A DNA stretch of 64,000 bases from JAENWD01 sp963837165 (GCA_963837165.1 CAWIMD010000003.1:558001-622000), one strand, 5' to 3'; numbered from the stretch's first letter, positions 8,068-17,123 are shown. The notes: generated from the sequence alone by a model not told the origin. Translations and numbers: made by a program.

Positions 8068-10718
8068 CTCCCGAGCGCCGCCTGCCAGTTGAGCACGTAG
8101 GTGATCGGCTCGCCGCCGGCGCGCGCGGGCTCGATGACGAGGAACCGCGAGCCATCCGACGTCACGTCGTACTGCGGCACGTTCGGTGACGGGCTGAGGC
8201 GCGTCTGGAACAGCGGGTGCGGCAGGCCCGACATGGGTCGCCCGCTGGTCGAGATGTCGGCCGCCATCAGGGTGCCGTCGGCCGCCAGGTAGAAGAGCTC
8301 GGCGCCGTTGCGGCGCCAGCGCGGCTGCATGCCTCCGGCGAGCGAGACCTGGCGCTTGTCGGTGAACCCGGGGAACGTGGCGATATAGACCTCCCACCGG
8401 CCCGACTCGTCGGAGTTGAACGCGACGAGCCGACGGTCGGGGGAGACCTGCGTCTGGTCCTCCACGTACGGCGTGTCCACGAGCTGGGTGGGCGACCGGT
8501 CGCCCTGGAACGGCACCGAGTACACGGCCCGGCCAAACGTGCGGACGATCAGCAGGCGGCCGTCGGCCGTCCAGTCGTCCACGGCAATGCCTTCGGGAAG
8601 CCGGGCGGGCGCGAGCGACGGCGTGGCATCCGCACGCTGGGACGACGGCGGCGGCGCCATCTCGATGAGGGGCTGCTCGCCGCCGGACACCAGATCGCGC
8701 AGGAACACCGTCCCCGTGCCGGTGCGCAGGGTCGTGAACGCGATGCGGCTCTCGTCGGGCGACCACACCGGATCCGCGTCGAGCGCGGGGTCGAGCGTCA
8801 GCCTCGACGCGATGCCCGTCGCGATGTCGACGAGCCACAGGTCGGCGTTGCCCGTCTCGGTGTCGATCCGCTGCACGGCGGCCCGGGTGCCGCTCGGCGA
8901 CAGGACGACCTGCTGGTTGTACGCGGGCGCGCCGACCGCGCCGCCGTGGCGGCCGTCGCGCAGGATCCAGGCGAGCTGGCTGCCGCTGGCCTCGCCGGTC
9001 CGATAGACGAGGGTCCCGGTGTCGGAGGCGGAGAACGCGCCGCCGGCAATCCCGTCCGCAATGGCCACGGGCGACCCCTGCGGCTCCAGCGAGTCGAGAT
9101 CGAACGGCTGCGCCAGCAGTTGCTGCTGGCGGTTGAACAGCAGATACCCTGGCGGCACGAAGGTCGCGCCCGTGACGCCCCGAAGGACAGTCTTCGGCTC
9201 GCCGCCATCGAGCGAGCCCGCATACGTCCCCGGCTGCGAACCTGACGTCCCGAACAGGAAGTGTCGCCCGTCGGGCAGCACGCGGAACACCCGATGGCTC
9301 GTCTCACCCTTCCGCAGCGAGGTCACCGGCCTGGCGGCTCCGCCGGCCTCGCTCACCGCATAGACGGGCCCGTTCGGCCGTGGCACGAACAGGATGACGC
9401 CGCCGGGCCCCCAGGCGCCCCGGCTCACGCTGTACGCGTCGGTCAGCACCGTGACCGGACCGCCGGTGGTCTCGACCTTCTTCAGCTTGCCGCCGGCGAA
9501 GAACGCGACCGACCGGCTGTCCGGAGACCAGAACGCGAATGCCGCGCCCTCGGTGTCGGCCACCGGGCGGACCTCGCCGTCCTGCCACCGGATCCACAAC
9601 TGCCGGCGCCCCTGCTGTCGCGCCGAGAACGCCACCCGCTGGCCGTCGGGGGACACGACCGGCCAGTCGGGCCAGTCGAATCCCAGCCCGTCCGGCAGCG
9701 AGACGTCGAACCGGGCGAGCGAGGCGGGCGGCGCCCCGGCGGACGACCGGACGCCGAGCGCGATCCCGAGGACGACGAGGCCGACCAGGAGCGCGCCGGC
9801 GGCATAGAGCCACCACTCGGGAAGGCGGCGCACCCAGTCGGGCTTCCGGGCCGGGGTCGCGGTCGCTCGCTCCTCCTCGATCCGCCGGAGCGCCAGCATG
9901 ACGTCCTGGGCCGACTGCCAGCGCAGCTCGTGCGACTTGGCGAGACAGGTGCGGATCAGGTAGTCGAGCCCGGCGGGCAGCGGCTCGCCGCTTCTCACGA
10001 GGGGCGGCGGATCCGACCGGAGGATCCGCGCGATCAAGGACGCCTGGCTGCGCGCCTCGAAGGCGCGGCGGCCGGCCACCATCTCGTAGAGCACCGCGCC
10101 GAGCGCGAAGATGTCGGTTCGCGCATCCGCCTCGATGCCCTCCAGCTGCTCCGGGGCCATGTACTGCAGCGTCCCCGCCATGGAGCCTTCCGACGTAATG
10201 GGCTCCGCCGTGGGCTCGTCCCTGGCACGCGTCAGGTCGGGCCGCGGCTTGGCGATCCCGAAGTCCAGCAGCTTCGCGCCGGTCTTCGTGAGGATGACGT
10301 TGGCCGGCTTCAGGTCGCGATGGACGACGCCGGCGGCGTGGGCCGCGGCAAGCGCGGCGGCCATTTCCGCGCCGTAGCGCAGCGCCTGTTCCAGGGGCAG
10401 CAGGCCACGGGACAGCCGGTGCGCGAGCGTCTCGCCTTCCAGGTACTGCATGACCAGGAAGTCGGCGCCGTCTCTCTGCCCCACGTCGAACAACGGGCAG
10501 ATGTTCGGGTGGCTGAGGCCGGCGATGATGCGGGCCTCGCGCGCCAGGCGGCGCCGCGCATGGTCGTCGGAAGTGAGCGCCGGGGGCAGGATCTTGATCG
10601 CGACGGTGCGATCGAGCCTGGTATCGAGGGCGCGATACACCTCGCCCATGCCGCCCGCCCCGACCAGCGAGTCGATCTCGTAAGGGCCGAGCCGGTCCCC
10701 GGGCTGCAGAGTCATCAA
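8064..10718 (-). CDS. Membrane Ser/Thr protein kinase with PD40/TolB-like beta-propeller sensor
   Basis: A Hanks-type kinase fills residues ~12-280. It has glycine loop GAGGMGEV (20-27), ATP-binding Lys42 in VAIKIL, catalytic HRDLKPAN (133-140), DFG (152-154) and GTLQYMAPEQL in the activation segment. One transmembrane helix follows (~302-323). The remaining ~560 residues form repeated PD40/WD40-like blades (SPDGQRVAFSA, SPDSRSVAFFA, SPDESRIAFTT, SPDRRLVAFNS), presumably an extracytoplasmic sensor. This kinase-propeller architecture is common in Acidobacteriota. It is translationally coupled to a DHA2 exporter. The substrate and signal are not evident. Confidence 0.92.
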   Translation of the reverse strand: MMTLQPGDRLGPYEIDSLVGAGGMGEVYRALDTRLDRTVAIKILPPALTSDDHARRRLAREARIIAGLSHPNICPLFDVGQRDGADFLVMQYLEGETLAHRLSRGLLPLEQALRYGAEMAAALAAAHAAGVVHRDLKPANVILTKTGAKLLDFGIAKPRPDLTRARDEPTAEPITSEGSMAGTLQYMAPEQLEGIEADARTDIFALGAVLYEMVAGRRAFEARSQASLIARILRSDPPPLVRSGEPLPAGLDYLIRTCLAKSHELRWQSAQDVMLALRRIEEERATATPARKPDWVRRLPEWWLYAAGALLVGLVVLGIALGVRSSAGAPPASLARFDVSLPDGLGFDWPDWPVVSPDGQRVAFSARQQGRRQLWIRWQDGEVRPVADTEGAAFAFWSPDSRSVAFFAGGKLKKVETTGGPVTVLTDAYSVSRGAWGPGGVILFVPRPNGPVYAVSEAGGAARPVTSLRKGETSHRVFRVLPDGRHFLFGTSGSQPGTYAGSLDGGEPKTVLRGVTGATFVPPGYLLFNRQQQLLAQPFDLDSLEPQGSPVAIADGIAGGAFSASDTGTLVYRTGEASGSQLAWILRDGRHGGAVGAPAYNQQVVLSPSGTRAAVQRIDTETGNADLWLVDIATGIASRLTLDPALDADPVWSPDESRIAFTTLRTGTGTVFLRDLVSGGEQPLIEMAPPPSSQRADATPSLAPARLPEGIAVDDWTADGRLLIVRTFGRAVYSVPFQGDRSPTQLVDTPYVEDQTQVSPDRRLVAFNSDESGRWEVYIATFPGFTDKRQVSLAGGMQPRWRRNGAELFYLAADGTLMAADISTSGRPMSGLPHPLFQTRLSPSPNVPQYDVTSDGSRFLVIEPARAGGEPITYVLNWQAALGR

Positions 10719-10770
10719 CAGCGTCGGGCGGCCGTGGCGCGGGGGGCCACGACGGCTCGCCCTTCAGCCG

Positions 10771-11865
10771 TCAGCCGCGCGTCCGCTCGAACTCGCGCAT
10801 GAACTCCACGAGCGTCTCGATGCCGGCCAGCGGGAACGCGTTGTAGATGGACGCACGGACGCCGCCGACCGACCGGTGCCCCTTGAGGCCGTCCAGCCCT
10901 GCCGCGGTCGAGGCCTTCACGAACTCCTTCTCCAGCTCCTCGCCCGGCAGCCGGAACGTGACGTTCATCAGCGACCTGTCCGCCTTCTGCGCGGTCGGAC
11001 GCCAGAAGCCGGTGCGATCGAGCTCGGCGTAGAGCACCTCCGCCTTGCGGCCGTTCGCCCTGGCCATCGCCTCGAGGCCGCCCTGGCCCTTCAGCCACTC
11101 GAGCACCAGGCCCACCGCGTAGATCGGGAAACACGGCGGCGTGTTGTACAGCGACCCGCTCTCGGCGTGCACGGCGTAGTTGAGCATCGTGTGCAGCGAC
11201 TTCGACGACCGCGCGAGCAGGTCCTCGCGGATGATGATCACCGTCACGCCGGCCGGGCCGAGGTTCTTCTGCGCGCCCGCGTAGATGAGCCCGTGCTTGC
11301 TCACCTCCAGCGGCCGGCTGAGGATATCCGACGAGGCGTCGCTCACCAGCGGCACGTCGCCGACCTCCGGCAGATGGTGCCACTGGGTGCCCTCGATGGT
11401 GTTGTTCGAGGTGATGTGCACGTACGCCGCGCCGGGCGTCAGCGTCAGCTCATCCTGTCGCGGGATACGGCTGAACTTGTCGGCCGCCGAGCTGGCCGCG
11501 ATGTTCACCGTGCCCACCTTCTTCGCTTCCTTGGCGGCTTTCTCGGTCCATGACCCGGTCACGATGTAGTCGGCCGTCTGGTTCGCTCCGAGCAGGTTCA
11601 ACGGCACCATCGAGAACTGCAGGCTCGCGCCGCCCTGCAGGAACAGCACCTTGTAGCCGGCGGGAATTCCCGCCAGCTCGCGCAGCGTCGCCGCGGCCTT
11701 CGAGATGATCTCCTCGAAGACCCTGGATCGATGGCTGACCTCCAGAATCGACATGCCGGCGCCCGGCAACGCGACCAGGTCCCGCTGGATTTGCTCGAGC
11801 ACCGGCACCGGCATCACCGCCGGGCCGGACGAAAAATTGAAGACGCGCGTGGCTGTCATGGTCAT
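10771..11865 (-). CDS. serC: Phosphoserine aminotransferase
   Basis: A PLP-dependent class V aminotransferase that converts 3-phosphohydroxypyruvate and glutamate to O-phosphoserine and 2-oxoglutarate, the second step of serine synthesis. The family's N-terminal FNFSSGPAVMP, the phosphate-binding LFLQGGASLQF (~residues 74-84), TSNNTIEGTQW, and the PLP-binding Lys200 in YAGAQKNLGPAG are all intact. The C-terminal RSVGGVRASIYNA is also canonical. At 364 residues it has normal length. A cTTCCGGAG-like ribosome site precedes the ATG, and a TACAAT hexamer lies 27 bp upstream. It lies directly downstream of serA, making a serine-synthesis cluster. Confidence 0.95.
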   Translation of the reverse strand: MTMTATRVFNFSSGPAVMPVPVLEQIQRDLVALPGAGMSILEVSHRSRVFEEIISKAAATLRELAGIPAGYKVLFLQGGASLQFSMVPLNLLGANQTADYIVTGSWTEKAAKEAKKVGTVNIAASSAADKFSRIPRQDELTLTPGAAYVHITSNNTIEGTQWHHLPEVGDVPLVSDASSDILSRPLEVSKHGLIYAGAQKNLGPAGVTVIIIREDLLARSSKSLHTMLNYAVHAESGSLYNTPPCFPIYAVGLVLEWLKGQGGLEAMARANGRKAEVLYAELDRTGFWRPTAQKADRSLMNVTFRLPGEELEKEFVKASTAAGLDGLKGHRSVGGVRASIYNAFPLAGIETLVEFMREFERTRG

Positions 11866-11913
11866 GAGTGCACTCCGGAAGACAAGGGCCCCATTGTACT
11901 TCGGTCGAAGGGG

Positions 11914-11937
11914 CCGGGATCAGGGGCCAGGGATCAG
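11914..11937. repeat. Short imperfect repeat overlapping the serA stop codon
   Basis: Two copies of GGGATCAG flank GGGCCA. On the minus strand the first TGATCCC supplies the TGA stop of serA. It resembles the other simple repeats at gene ends in this window but is only two units long. Confidence 0.45.
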
Positions 11938-13169
11938 AGTGCCACGACCTGCGCGCTGAGGATGTCCTCGTTGCCGGACGTGATCAGCGCGAGGACGGCC
12001 TCGCTGGGCCGCCCGTCGAGGTTGATCCGCGCCACGGCCGCCTCGGCGCCTTCGAAGATGACGTTCTCGGTTTCCTGCACGTTGATCGAGGCCGCGCGAA
12101 GCTGCGCGAAGACATGGGCGAGCACGCCGGGCCGGTCCCGGTGCCGCACGACCAGCCGGCACGTCGCCGGCGTCCGCGTCGCCAGGTTCACCACGTTCGG
12201 CACCTTGCCGGTCTCGACGAAGCTCCGGACGATCCGCACGGTCTCGGCGGCAATGGCTTCCTGCGCCTGCTCGGTTGAGGCGCCGATGTGGTGCGTGCCG
12301 TACACCTGAGGCAGCTGCGCGATCGCCGGAGAAAAGTCGGCCACGCCGGTTGAGGGCTCGTCCTGGAACACGTCCATGGCCACGCGCAGACCCCGCTCCC
12401 GCGCGGCCGCCTCGAGCGCCGCCTGATCCACGATCTCGGCCCGCGCGGTGTTGATCACGAACGCGCCGGGCTTCAGCCGGGAGAGCAGCGCGGCGTCCAC
12501 GAGCCCTCGCGTCTCGGGCGCGAGCGCCAGGTGGAGGCTCAGGATGTCGCAGGACGCTGCGACGGCGGCCGGCGTGTCCGCCACCGTCACCTGCAGGTCG
12601 TGCCGTCCGTCGTCGAGGCCCAGCGCCTCGAGGTCGGCGGCCTTCCCGGCGAGATGGCGGCTCCAGACGACCAGGTGCAGGCCGAAGGCACGGGCCCGAA
12701 CCGCCATTTCGCGACCGATGCTGCCGTAGCCGAGCAGCCCGAGCGTTCGCCCCTTGAGCCCGGCCGCCTTCGAGTACTCCTTCTTGTTCCAGCGGCCCGA
12801 CCTGAGATCGGCGACGGCATCCGGAATCCTCCGGTCGAGCGCCAGGAGCAGCCCGAACGCCAGCTCGGCCACGGCCACGGCATTCCGTCCGGGACAGTTC
12901 GACACGTAGATGCCGCGCGCCGACGCGGCGGCCACGTCAATCGTGTTGTACCCCGCGCCGGCCCTGACGATGAGCGCGAGCGGCCCGGCATCCAGCATGG
13001 CGGCGGTCACCTTGGTGGAGCGCACGACGAGCACGTCGGCGCGCGTGTGGCGCAGCGCCTCGACGAGCGCGTCGCCCGAGAGCGCGGGGTCGTGGAACAC
13101 CTCGCACCCGGCCGCCTTCAGACCGTCGATGCCGGACCGTTCGAACGCGTCGGCGACGAGGACCACCAT
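11934..13169 (-). CDS. serA: D-3-phosphoglycerate dehydrogenase with ACT domain
   Basis: This NAD-dependent D-2-hydroxyacid dehydrogenase starts the phosphorylated serine pathway. The product is 411 residues long. The NAD-binding GYGSIG occurs at ~147-152 (LGLLGYGSIGREMA). The catalytic Arg lies in INTARAEIVDQ, the Glu in DVFQDEPS, and the His in YGTHHIGASTEQAQ. An ACT domain (RLVVRHRDRPGVLAHVFAQL, ~335-411) gives likely serine feedback. The ATG start was chosen because upstream in-frame sequence overlaps the preceding gene. It lies 8 bp downstream of the DUF1015 gene and upstream of serC on the same strand. The stop codon sits in a short GATCCC repeat. Confidence 0.93.
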   Translation of the reverse strand: MVVLVADAFERSGIDGLKAAGCEVFHDPALSGDALVEALRHTRADVLVVRSTKVTAAMLDAGPLALIVRAGAGYNTIDVAAASARGIYVSNCPGRNAVAVAELAFGLLLALDRRIPDAVADLRSGRWNKKEYSKAAGLKGRTLGLLGYGSIGREMAVRARAFGLHLVVWSRHLAGKAADLEALGLDDGRHDLQVTVADTPAAVAASCDILSLHLALAPETRGLVDAALLSRLKPGAFVINTARAEIVDQAALEAAARERGLRVAMDVFQDEPSTGVADFSPAIAQLPQVYGTHHIGASTEQAQEAIAAETVRIVRSFVETGKVPNVVNLATRTPATCRLVVRHRDRPGVLAHVFAQLRAASINVQETENVIFEGAEAAVARINLDGRPSEAVLALITSGNEDILSAQVVAL

Positions 13170-13177
13170 GGTAACCG

Positions 13178-14395
13178 TCAGATTTCGTGAATGAGCAGCC
13201 CGTCCCTGAGCTTCGGCTCGAACCATGTGGACTTGGGCGGCATGATCTCGCCCGCGTCGGAAATCGCCATCAGCTCGGCGACCGCGACCGGGTGCATCGA
13301 GAAGGCCACCGCGGCTCGCCCGCTGCCGACGGCGTGCTCGAGCGCGCCGGCACCGCGGGCGCCGCCCACGAAGTCGATGCGCGGATCGGTCCGCACGTCG
13401 CCGATCCCCAGCAGCGGCGCCAGGACCTGGTGGTGCAGGAGCGAGACGTCGAGGGCGTCGCCCGGGGAGGCCGTCGCCGGCGGCCGATTGAGGACGAGCG
13501 TGTACCACTGGCCGGCCAGGAACATCGAGACCTCGCCCTTGTGCGCAGGCGTGGACGGTCCCGCCTCCACGCGATGCGTCGTCCGCAGCCGCTCAAGAAG
13601 CGAGCCAGGCCGGCTGCCGGCCAGGTCCCTGACGATCCGGTTGTAGGCCAGGATCTGGACCTGGTCGTGCGGGAAGGCGACCGCGAGAAAGCGATCGACG
13701 GCGCCGCCCGATTCCCCGCCCGCGGCCAGCTCCGCCCTCGCACGCGCCGCGCTGGCGGCCCGATGGTGCCCGTCGGCGATGTAGAGGTGCGGAATGCGCG
13801 CGAACGCGTCCACGGCCGGCTGCACGCGATCGTCCGGCACGCGCCAGAGCGTGTGCTGTACGCCGTCGGACGCCGTGAAGTCCACGAGGGCTGTCTGGCC
13901 GGTCACCTCGGCCGCGAGGCGATCGACGTCGGCGGCCGCCGGATAGGTCAGGAACACGGGACCGGTCTGCGCCCGGAGCGCGATCATGTGGCGCGTGCGG
14001 TCGTCTTCCTTGTCCTTCCGCGTCTTCTCGTGTTTCAGGATGACGTTCCGGTCGTAGTCCTCCAGCGAGTAGGCGCCCGCGAGGCCCGTCTGCACGTGGC
14101 CGCCCCCGCGCAGGCGATAGAAATACAGGCTCGGCGACTCCTCGCGGACGAGGGGCGCGTCCCGGCGCAGCCGCGCGAGGTTCTCGCCCGCGCGCTCGTA
14201 CACCGCGTCGGCGTGGGGATCGATGCCGGCATCGAGGTCGATCTCGGCACGCGACACGTGCAGGAAGCTGAGCGGGTGGCCGGAAGCGAGCGCTCGCGCC
14301 TCTTCGGTACTCACGACGTCGTAGGGAACCGATGCCACCTCCGCCGCGGATCCCGGCTCGGGGCGCAGTGCTCGAAACGGAGACAGGACAGCCAT
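13178..14395 (-). CDS. DUF1015 family protein, first gene of the serine cluster
   Basis: A 405-residue protein of the DUF1015 family. Conserved segments are intact: PFRALRP near the N-terminus, VPYDVVSTEEARAL, the central HEKTRKDKEDDRTRHM, the histidine cluster LYIADGHHRAASAARA, and a C-terminal motif ending MPPKSTWFEPKLRDGL. The biochemical role is not established; the family is widely found beside serA and serC, and the same order occurs here (DUF1015, serA, serC). A TAAGAT hexamer ends 9 bp before the ATG and includes the TAA stop of the upstream cytochrome gene, so the cluster may have its own leaderless promoter. Confidence 0.9.
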   Translation of the reverse strand: MAVLSPFRALRPEPGSAAEVASVPYDVVSTEEARALASGHPLSFLHVSRAEIDLDAGIDPHADAVYERAGENLARLRRDAPLVREESPSLYFYRLRGGGHVQTGLAGAYSLEDYDRNVILKHEKTRKDKEDDRTRHMIALRAQTGPVFLTYPAAADVDRLAAEVTGQTALVDFTASDGVQHTLWRVPDDRVQPAVDAFARIPHLYIADGHHRAASAARARAELAAGGESGGAVDRFLAVAFPHDQVQILAYNRIVRDLAGSRPGSLLERLRTTHRVEAGPSTPAHKGEVSMFLAGQWYTLVLNRPPATASPGDALDVSLLHHQVLAPLLGIGDVRTDPRIDFVGGARGAGALEHAVGSGRAAVAFSMHPVAVAELMAISDAGEIMPPKSTWFEPKLRDGLLIHEI

Positions 14396-14404
14396 CGGAC
14401 GCCT

Positions 14405-14410
14405 ATCTTA
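14405..14410 (-). promoter_or_regulatory. Candidate -10 element (TAAGAT) for the DUF1015-serA-serC cluster
   Basis: TAAGAT reads on the minus strand and its first three bases are the TAA stop codon of the upstream cytochrome gene. It ends 9 bp before the DUF1015 ATG, predicting a leaderless or nearly leaderless transcript. No ribosome site is visible between them. Confidence 0.45.
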
Positions 14411-14824
14411 TCGCGCCGCTTTGCTCGAAGCGGCTACCCGCAGGTAGTGCACGAGCTGCCAGCGCCGGGCCTGCGGCAGGAAGCTGAACGTCGGCATTCC
14501 GCGATAGGCGTTCCCGCGCGAGATCTTCCAGAAGAGCGCACCGTCGCTCTGGCTCTGCACGCGGGCCGAGGTGAGGTCGGGCGCCCGCCCCGATCCACCG
14601 GCCTCCGGACCATGGCACTGCGCACAGTGATCCTGGAAGACTTTGGCGCCGCCGGCGAGGAGCGCGCGGTCGGCGACCAGCGGGTTGGGCCGCCCCGCCG
14701 CGGATCCGGGAGCTACCCACCCGGCGGACGGATCCGGGCCGGGCCGCTGCGCCGAGAACGCCAGGCTGCCGGCGAGGCCGACCAGCACGACCAGCGCGAG
14801 AAGGGCGTTGCCGGCGGTCCTCAT
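14408..14824 (-). CDS. Exported c-type cytochrome, monohaem
   Basis: The 138-residue product has an N-terminal hydrophobic signal or anchor (NALLALVVLVGLAGSLAFSA) and a single haem-binding CAQCHG motif near residue 78. A downstream Met in RGMPTFSFL is a likely axial ligand. It resembles class I cytochromes c of the mono/di-haem respiratory type. The ATG overlaps the TGA of the upstream outer-membrane protein gene by one base (TGATG), so the two are co-translated. The partner suggests an envelope electron-transfer job, but no oxidase or dehydrogenase gene lies nearby. The gene ends within the candidate promoter of the next cluster. Confidence 0.85.
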   Translation of the reverse strand: MRTAGNALLALVVLVGLAGSLAFSAQRPGPDPSAGWVAPGSAAGRPNPLVADRALLAGGAKVFQDHCAQCHGPEAGGSGRAPDLTSARVQSQSDGALFWKISRGNAYRGMPTFSFLPQARRWQLVHYLRVAASSKAAR

Positions 14825-15675
14825 CAGCGGGCCCTCTGCGTGGCGAACTCGTACGACCAGCCCACCCGGATCAGCGCACGGTCGCTCTCCTTCGTCAGCC
14901 CGAACGCCGTCGAGGCCTTGAGCGTCGAGGCGGGGCCCAGCTGCCAGCTGATGACCGGCGCCAGGTAATGCCGCGCCCCGCCCGGGCCGAAGTCCCGGGC
15001 GGTGCCCAGTCCGCCGTAGAGCTCCACGCCAAGCGCGAAGTTCTCGGCGCACAGGCGACAGCGCTCCGCGCGCGCCAGCGAGCCGATAACCCGTGACGCC
15101 CCGATGCTGTACCCGAGCTCGAGGCCCTCGTCTTCCGACAGGTTCTTCTCCATCGTGAAGTTCCCGGCCACGTTCCACGCCCCAATCGCGCTCGAGAGGA
15201 TCAGCTTGCCCTCGATCTCGTGCGCGTGCTCCATCGACAGCTCGTCCACCGGCTCGAATTCGAGAGGGCCGCTGCTCACGATCTCCTTTTGAATGCGGCT
15301 CGCCTCGTTGATGTTCTCGTACTCGACGTAAAGCACCGGCGTGATGCGATGCTCGGTCTTCAGTGGTCGGAAGCGGTTCTCCCAGCGCCAGCCGGTGAAC
15401 GCCGAGCCGTCGCCACCCGTGACGCCCTCGAGATACAGCTCCGTGGTCCACCATCCGGTCGCCCCGTACTCGAGTTCGAGCCAGGGCGCGGTATACGTGG
15501 AATGCCCCTGCCTGGGGAGCCCCGTCGTCGTGGCCAGCGCGACTTCGAGATTGCCGGGCTCCTCGAGGTAATGGTCATACGTGACGAAATAGGCGGGCTC
15601 CTGCGCGAGCGCGGGGGACGCCGCGCACAAGATTCCACCCGCGACGGCAATCGCCAGTGCTCGGACTCCGCTCAT
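14824..15675 (-). CDS. Predicted outer-membrane beta-barrel protein
   Basis: The 283-residue product begins with a signal peptide (ALAIAVAGGILCAASPALAQ). Alternating hydrophobic and polar stretches, rich in Tyr/Trp/Gly and typical of barrel strands, follow (WLELEYGATGWWTTELYLEG, VLYVEYENIN, ELYGGLGTARDFG), and the chain ends near an aromatic strand (LIRVGWSYEFATQ). There is one odd Cys pair (CRLC, ~residues 210-213) that could form a disulfide. No specific family is recognised. The gene is co-translated with a c-type cytochrome, suggesting a link to envelope redox chemistry. A 6-5-6 inverted repeat lies 33 bp upstream of the start. Confidence 0.7.
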   Translation of the reverse strand: MSGVRALAIAVAGGILCAASPALAQEPAYFVTYDHYLEEPGNLEVALATTTGLPRQGHSTYTAPWLELEYGATGWWTTELYLEGVTGGDGSAFTGWRWENRFRPLKTEHRITPVLYVEYENINEASRIQKEIVSSGPLEFEPVDELSMEHAHEIEGKLILSSAIGAWNVAGNFTMEKNLSEDEGLELGYSIGASRVIGSLARAERCRLCAENFALGVELYGGLGTARDFGPGGARHYLAPVISWQLGPASTLKASTAFGLTKESDRALIRVGWSYEFATQRAR

Positions 15676-15707
15676 TCCCGCTCCCGCTCGAGCTCGACAA
15701 CAACAAA

Positions 15708-15724
15708 TTGAGATCCAGTCTCAA
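15708..15724. promoter_or_regulatory. Inverted repeat TTGAGA-N5-TCTCAA upstream of the barrel/cytochrome pair
   Basis: Perfect 6-bp arms around TCCAG lie 33-49 bp upstream of the ATG. The arms resemble the outer part of Fur-type boxes (TGAGAAT-n-ATTCTCA), but the inner bases do not match. It may be an operator for the redox gene pair; the assignment is weak. Confidence 0.35.
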
Positions 15725-15823
15725 AAACAGGAATACTAACGCGAGATATCCGACCAATCAAGTCGTCTTTTGGGATGGAACCCGATCTTCTCGAAGAGTC
15801 CGAGTGATCGGCGAGATGCAGGA

Positions 15824-17089
15824 TTAGTTGGCGCCGACGGCTTGTGGGGCGGGAGGCTCTGCCAGGTCGACGCCAATCTGCCGTGCCGCCTCGTCGCGCG
15901 CCGCACGGAATGCCTCGAGCTGGCCGGCGGGGATCGGCTCTCCCGGTGGCAGCTTCCTCCGCTCGGTCTGCGGATTCACGTGCGCGCCAGCCTTCTTCAG
16001 CTCGAAATGCAGGTGCGGGGCGGTGGCCAGGCCGGTCGCGCCGACGCGCCCCACGAGCTGTCCCTGGTCCACCCGCACGCCGGCCCGGATGCCGGGCCCG
16101 AACGCCGACAGGTGCAGGTATCCACTCTCGTAGCCGCTGGCGTGACGGACGCGCACGGTCCGGCCGCCGCCGCTGGTCCACCCGGCGAACACCACGGTGC
16201 CGCTCGCGACCGAGACGACGGGAGCGCCGGCGGGGGCACGGTAGTCCACGCCGAGGTGCGCGCGCCGGAGGTGCAGGATGGGGTGCATGCGTCCCATCGA
16301 GAAGCCCGAGGTCACGGTCGGGTCGAACTTCAGCGGCGATCGCAGGAAGAACCGTCGCAGGGATCGGCCCTGCGCGTCGTAGTAGCCGGGCTTGCCGCCC
16401 TCCGGTGTGTAGCGGAACGCCAGCAGGTGCCGTCCGTCGTTGTCGAGCGCGGCGGCGACGACCGGGCCGTACCCGACGAATCGGCCATCCCGCTGGGCTT
16501 TCTCCGTCGTCAGGCGAAAGGCGTCGCCGGGCTGGAGATCGGAGTTGAAATCCACCTCGCCGGCAAAGATATCGGCGAGCGCGACGCTGAGATCGGGCTG
16601 CTCGCCGGCAGCCGACATCGCGGCGAAGAGGGACGGCGTCCCGGAATCGATGCGGCCCTCGACGGAGACGGTCGTGGTGTGCACGTCGTAGGGCACCAGC
16701 GACGCGACGAACTCCCCGGATCCATCGGGGCGCGGCACCACGCGAAGGACACTCCGGCCGTCGACCTCGTACTCGAAGAGGCGCACCAGCGCCGCGTCCG
16801 TGCGCTGAAGGCGCCACGCCTGGCCGTCACGTACGCGGCGCGCGTCGAACACGCCCTCGAGCGACGCGAGCACGCCCTCGACCTGGCCCGGACCGAGATC
16901 GAGGCTCCCCAGAATCGTGCCCAGTGTCTGCCCGGAACGCACGTGTCCCGGCGAGATCTCGCTGTCGGGCGGAAGGTCGATATCGGGGTGGGCGACCCTG
17001 GGCGGCTCGGCGCCAGACGGAGTCGTGCAGGCAGCCGTGCCAAGCGTCGCCCCGAGGAGCATGGTGGCGGCCGCCACCCGGAGACGCAT
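15824..17089 (-). CDS. M23-family peptidoglycan endopeptidase-like lipoprotein
   Basis: The product (421 residues from the chosen ATG) begins with a lipoprotein signal ending in LGTAAC, so it should be lipid-anchored in the envelope. A LysM/OapA-like central part (SGQTLGTILGSL) is followed by the C-terminal peptidase M23 domain. Expected metal ligands are present: a His in GRMHPIL, an Asp in HLGVDYRAP, and a His pair in APHLHFELKKAG. Thus it is likely an active zinc endopeptidase cutting stem-peptide crosslinks, in the MepM/NlpD size class. A longer start ten codons upstream is possible, but would bury the signal peptide. It follows a TPR/TonB-C protein gene by 34 bp. Confidence 0.88.
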   Translation of the reverse strand: MRLRVAAATMLLGATLGTAACTTPSGAEPPRVAHPDIDLPPDSEISPGHVRSGQTLGTILGSLDLGPGQVEGVLASLEGVFDARRVRDGQAWRLQRTDAALVRLFEYEVDGRSVLRVVPRPDGSGEFVASLVPYDVHTTTVSVEGRIDSGTPSLFAAMSAAGEQPDLSVALADIFAGEVDFNSDLQPGDAFRLTTEKAQRDGRFVGYGPVVAAALDNDGRHLLAFRYTPEGGKPGYYDAQGRSLRRFFLRSPLKFDPTVTSGFSMGRMHPILHLRRAHLGVDYRAPAGAPVVSVASGTVVFAGWTSGGGRTVRVRHASGYESGYLHLSAFGPGIRAGVRVDQGQLVGRVGATGLATAPHLHFELKKAGAHVNPQTERRKLPPGEPIPAGQLEAFRAARDEAARQIGVDLAEPPAPQAVGAN

Positions 17090-17123
17090 GGGCCGTAGTG
17101 TATCAGCCGGCCCCGTCATTTCG

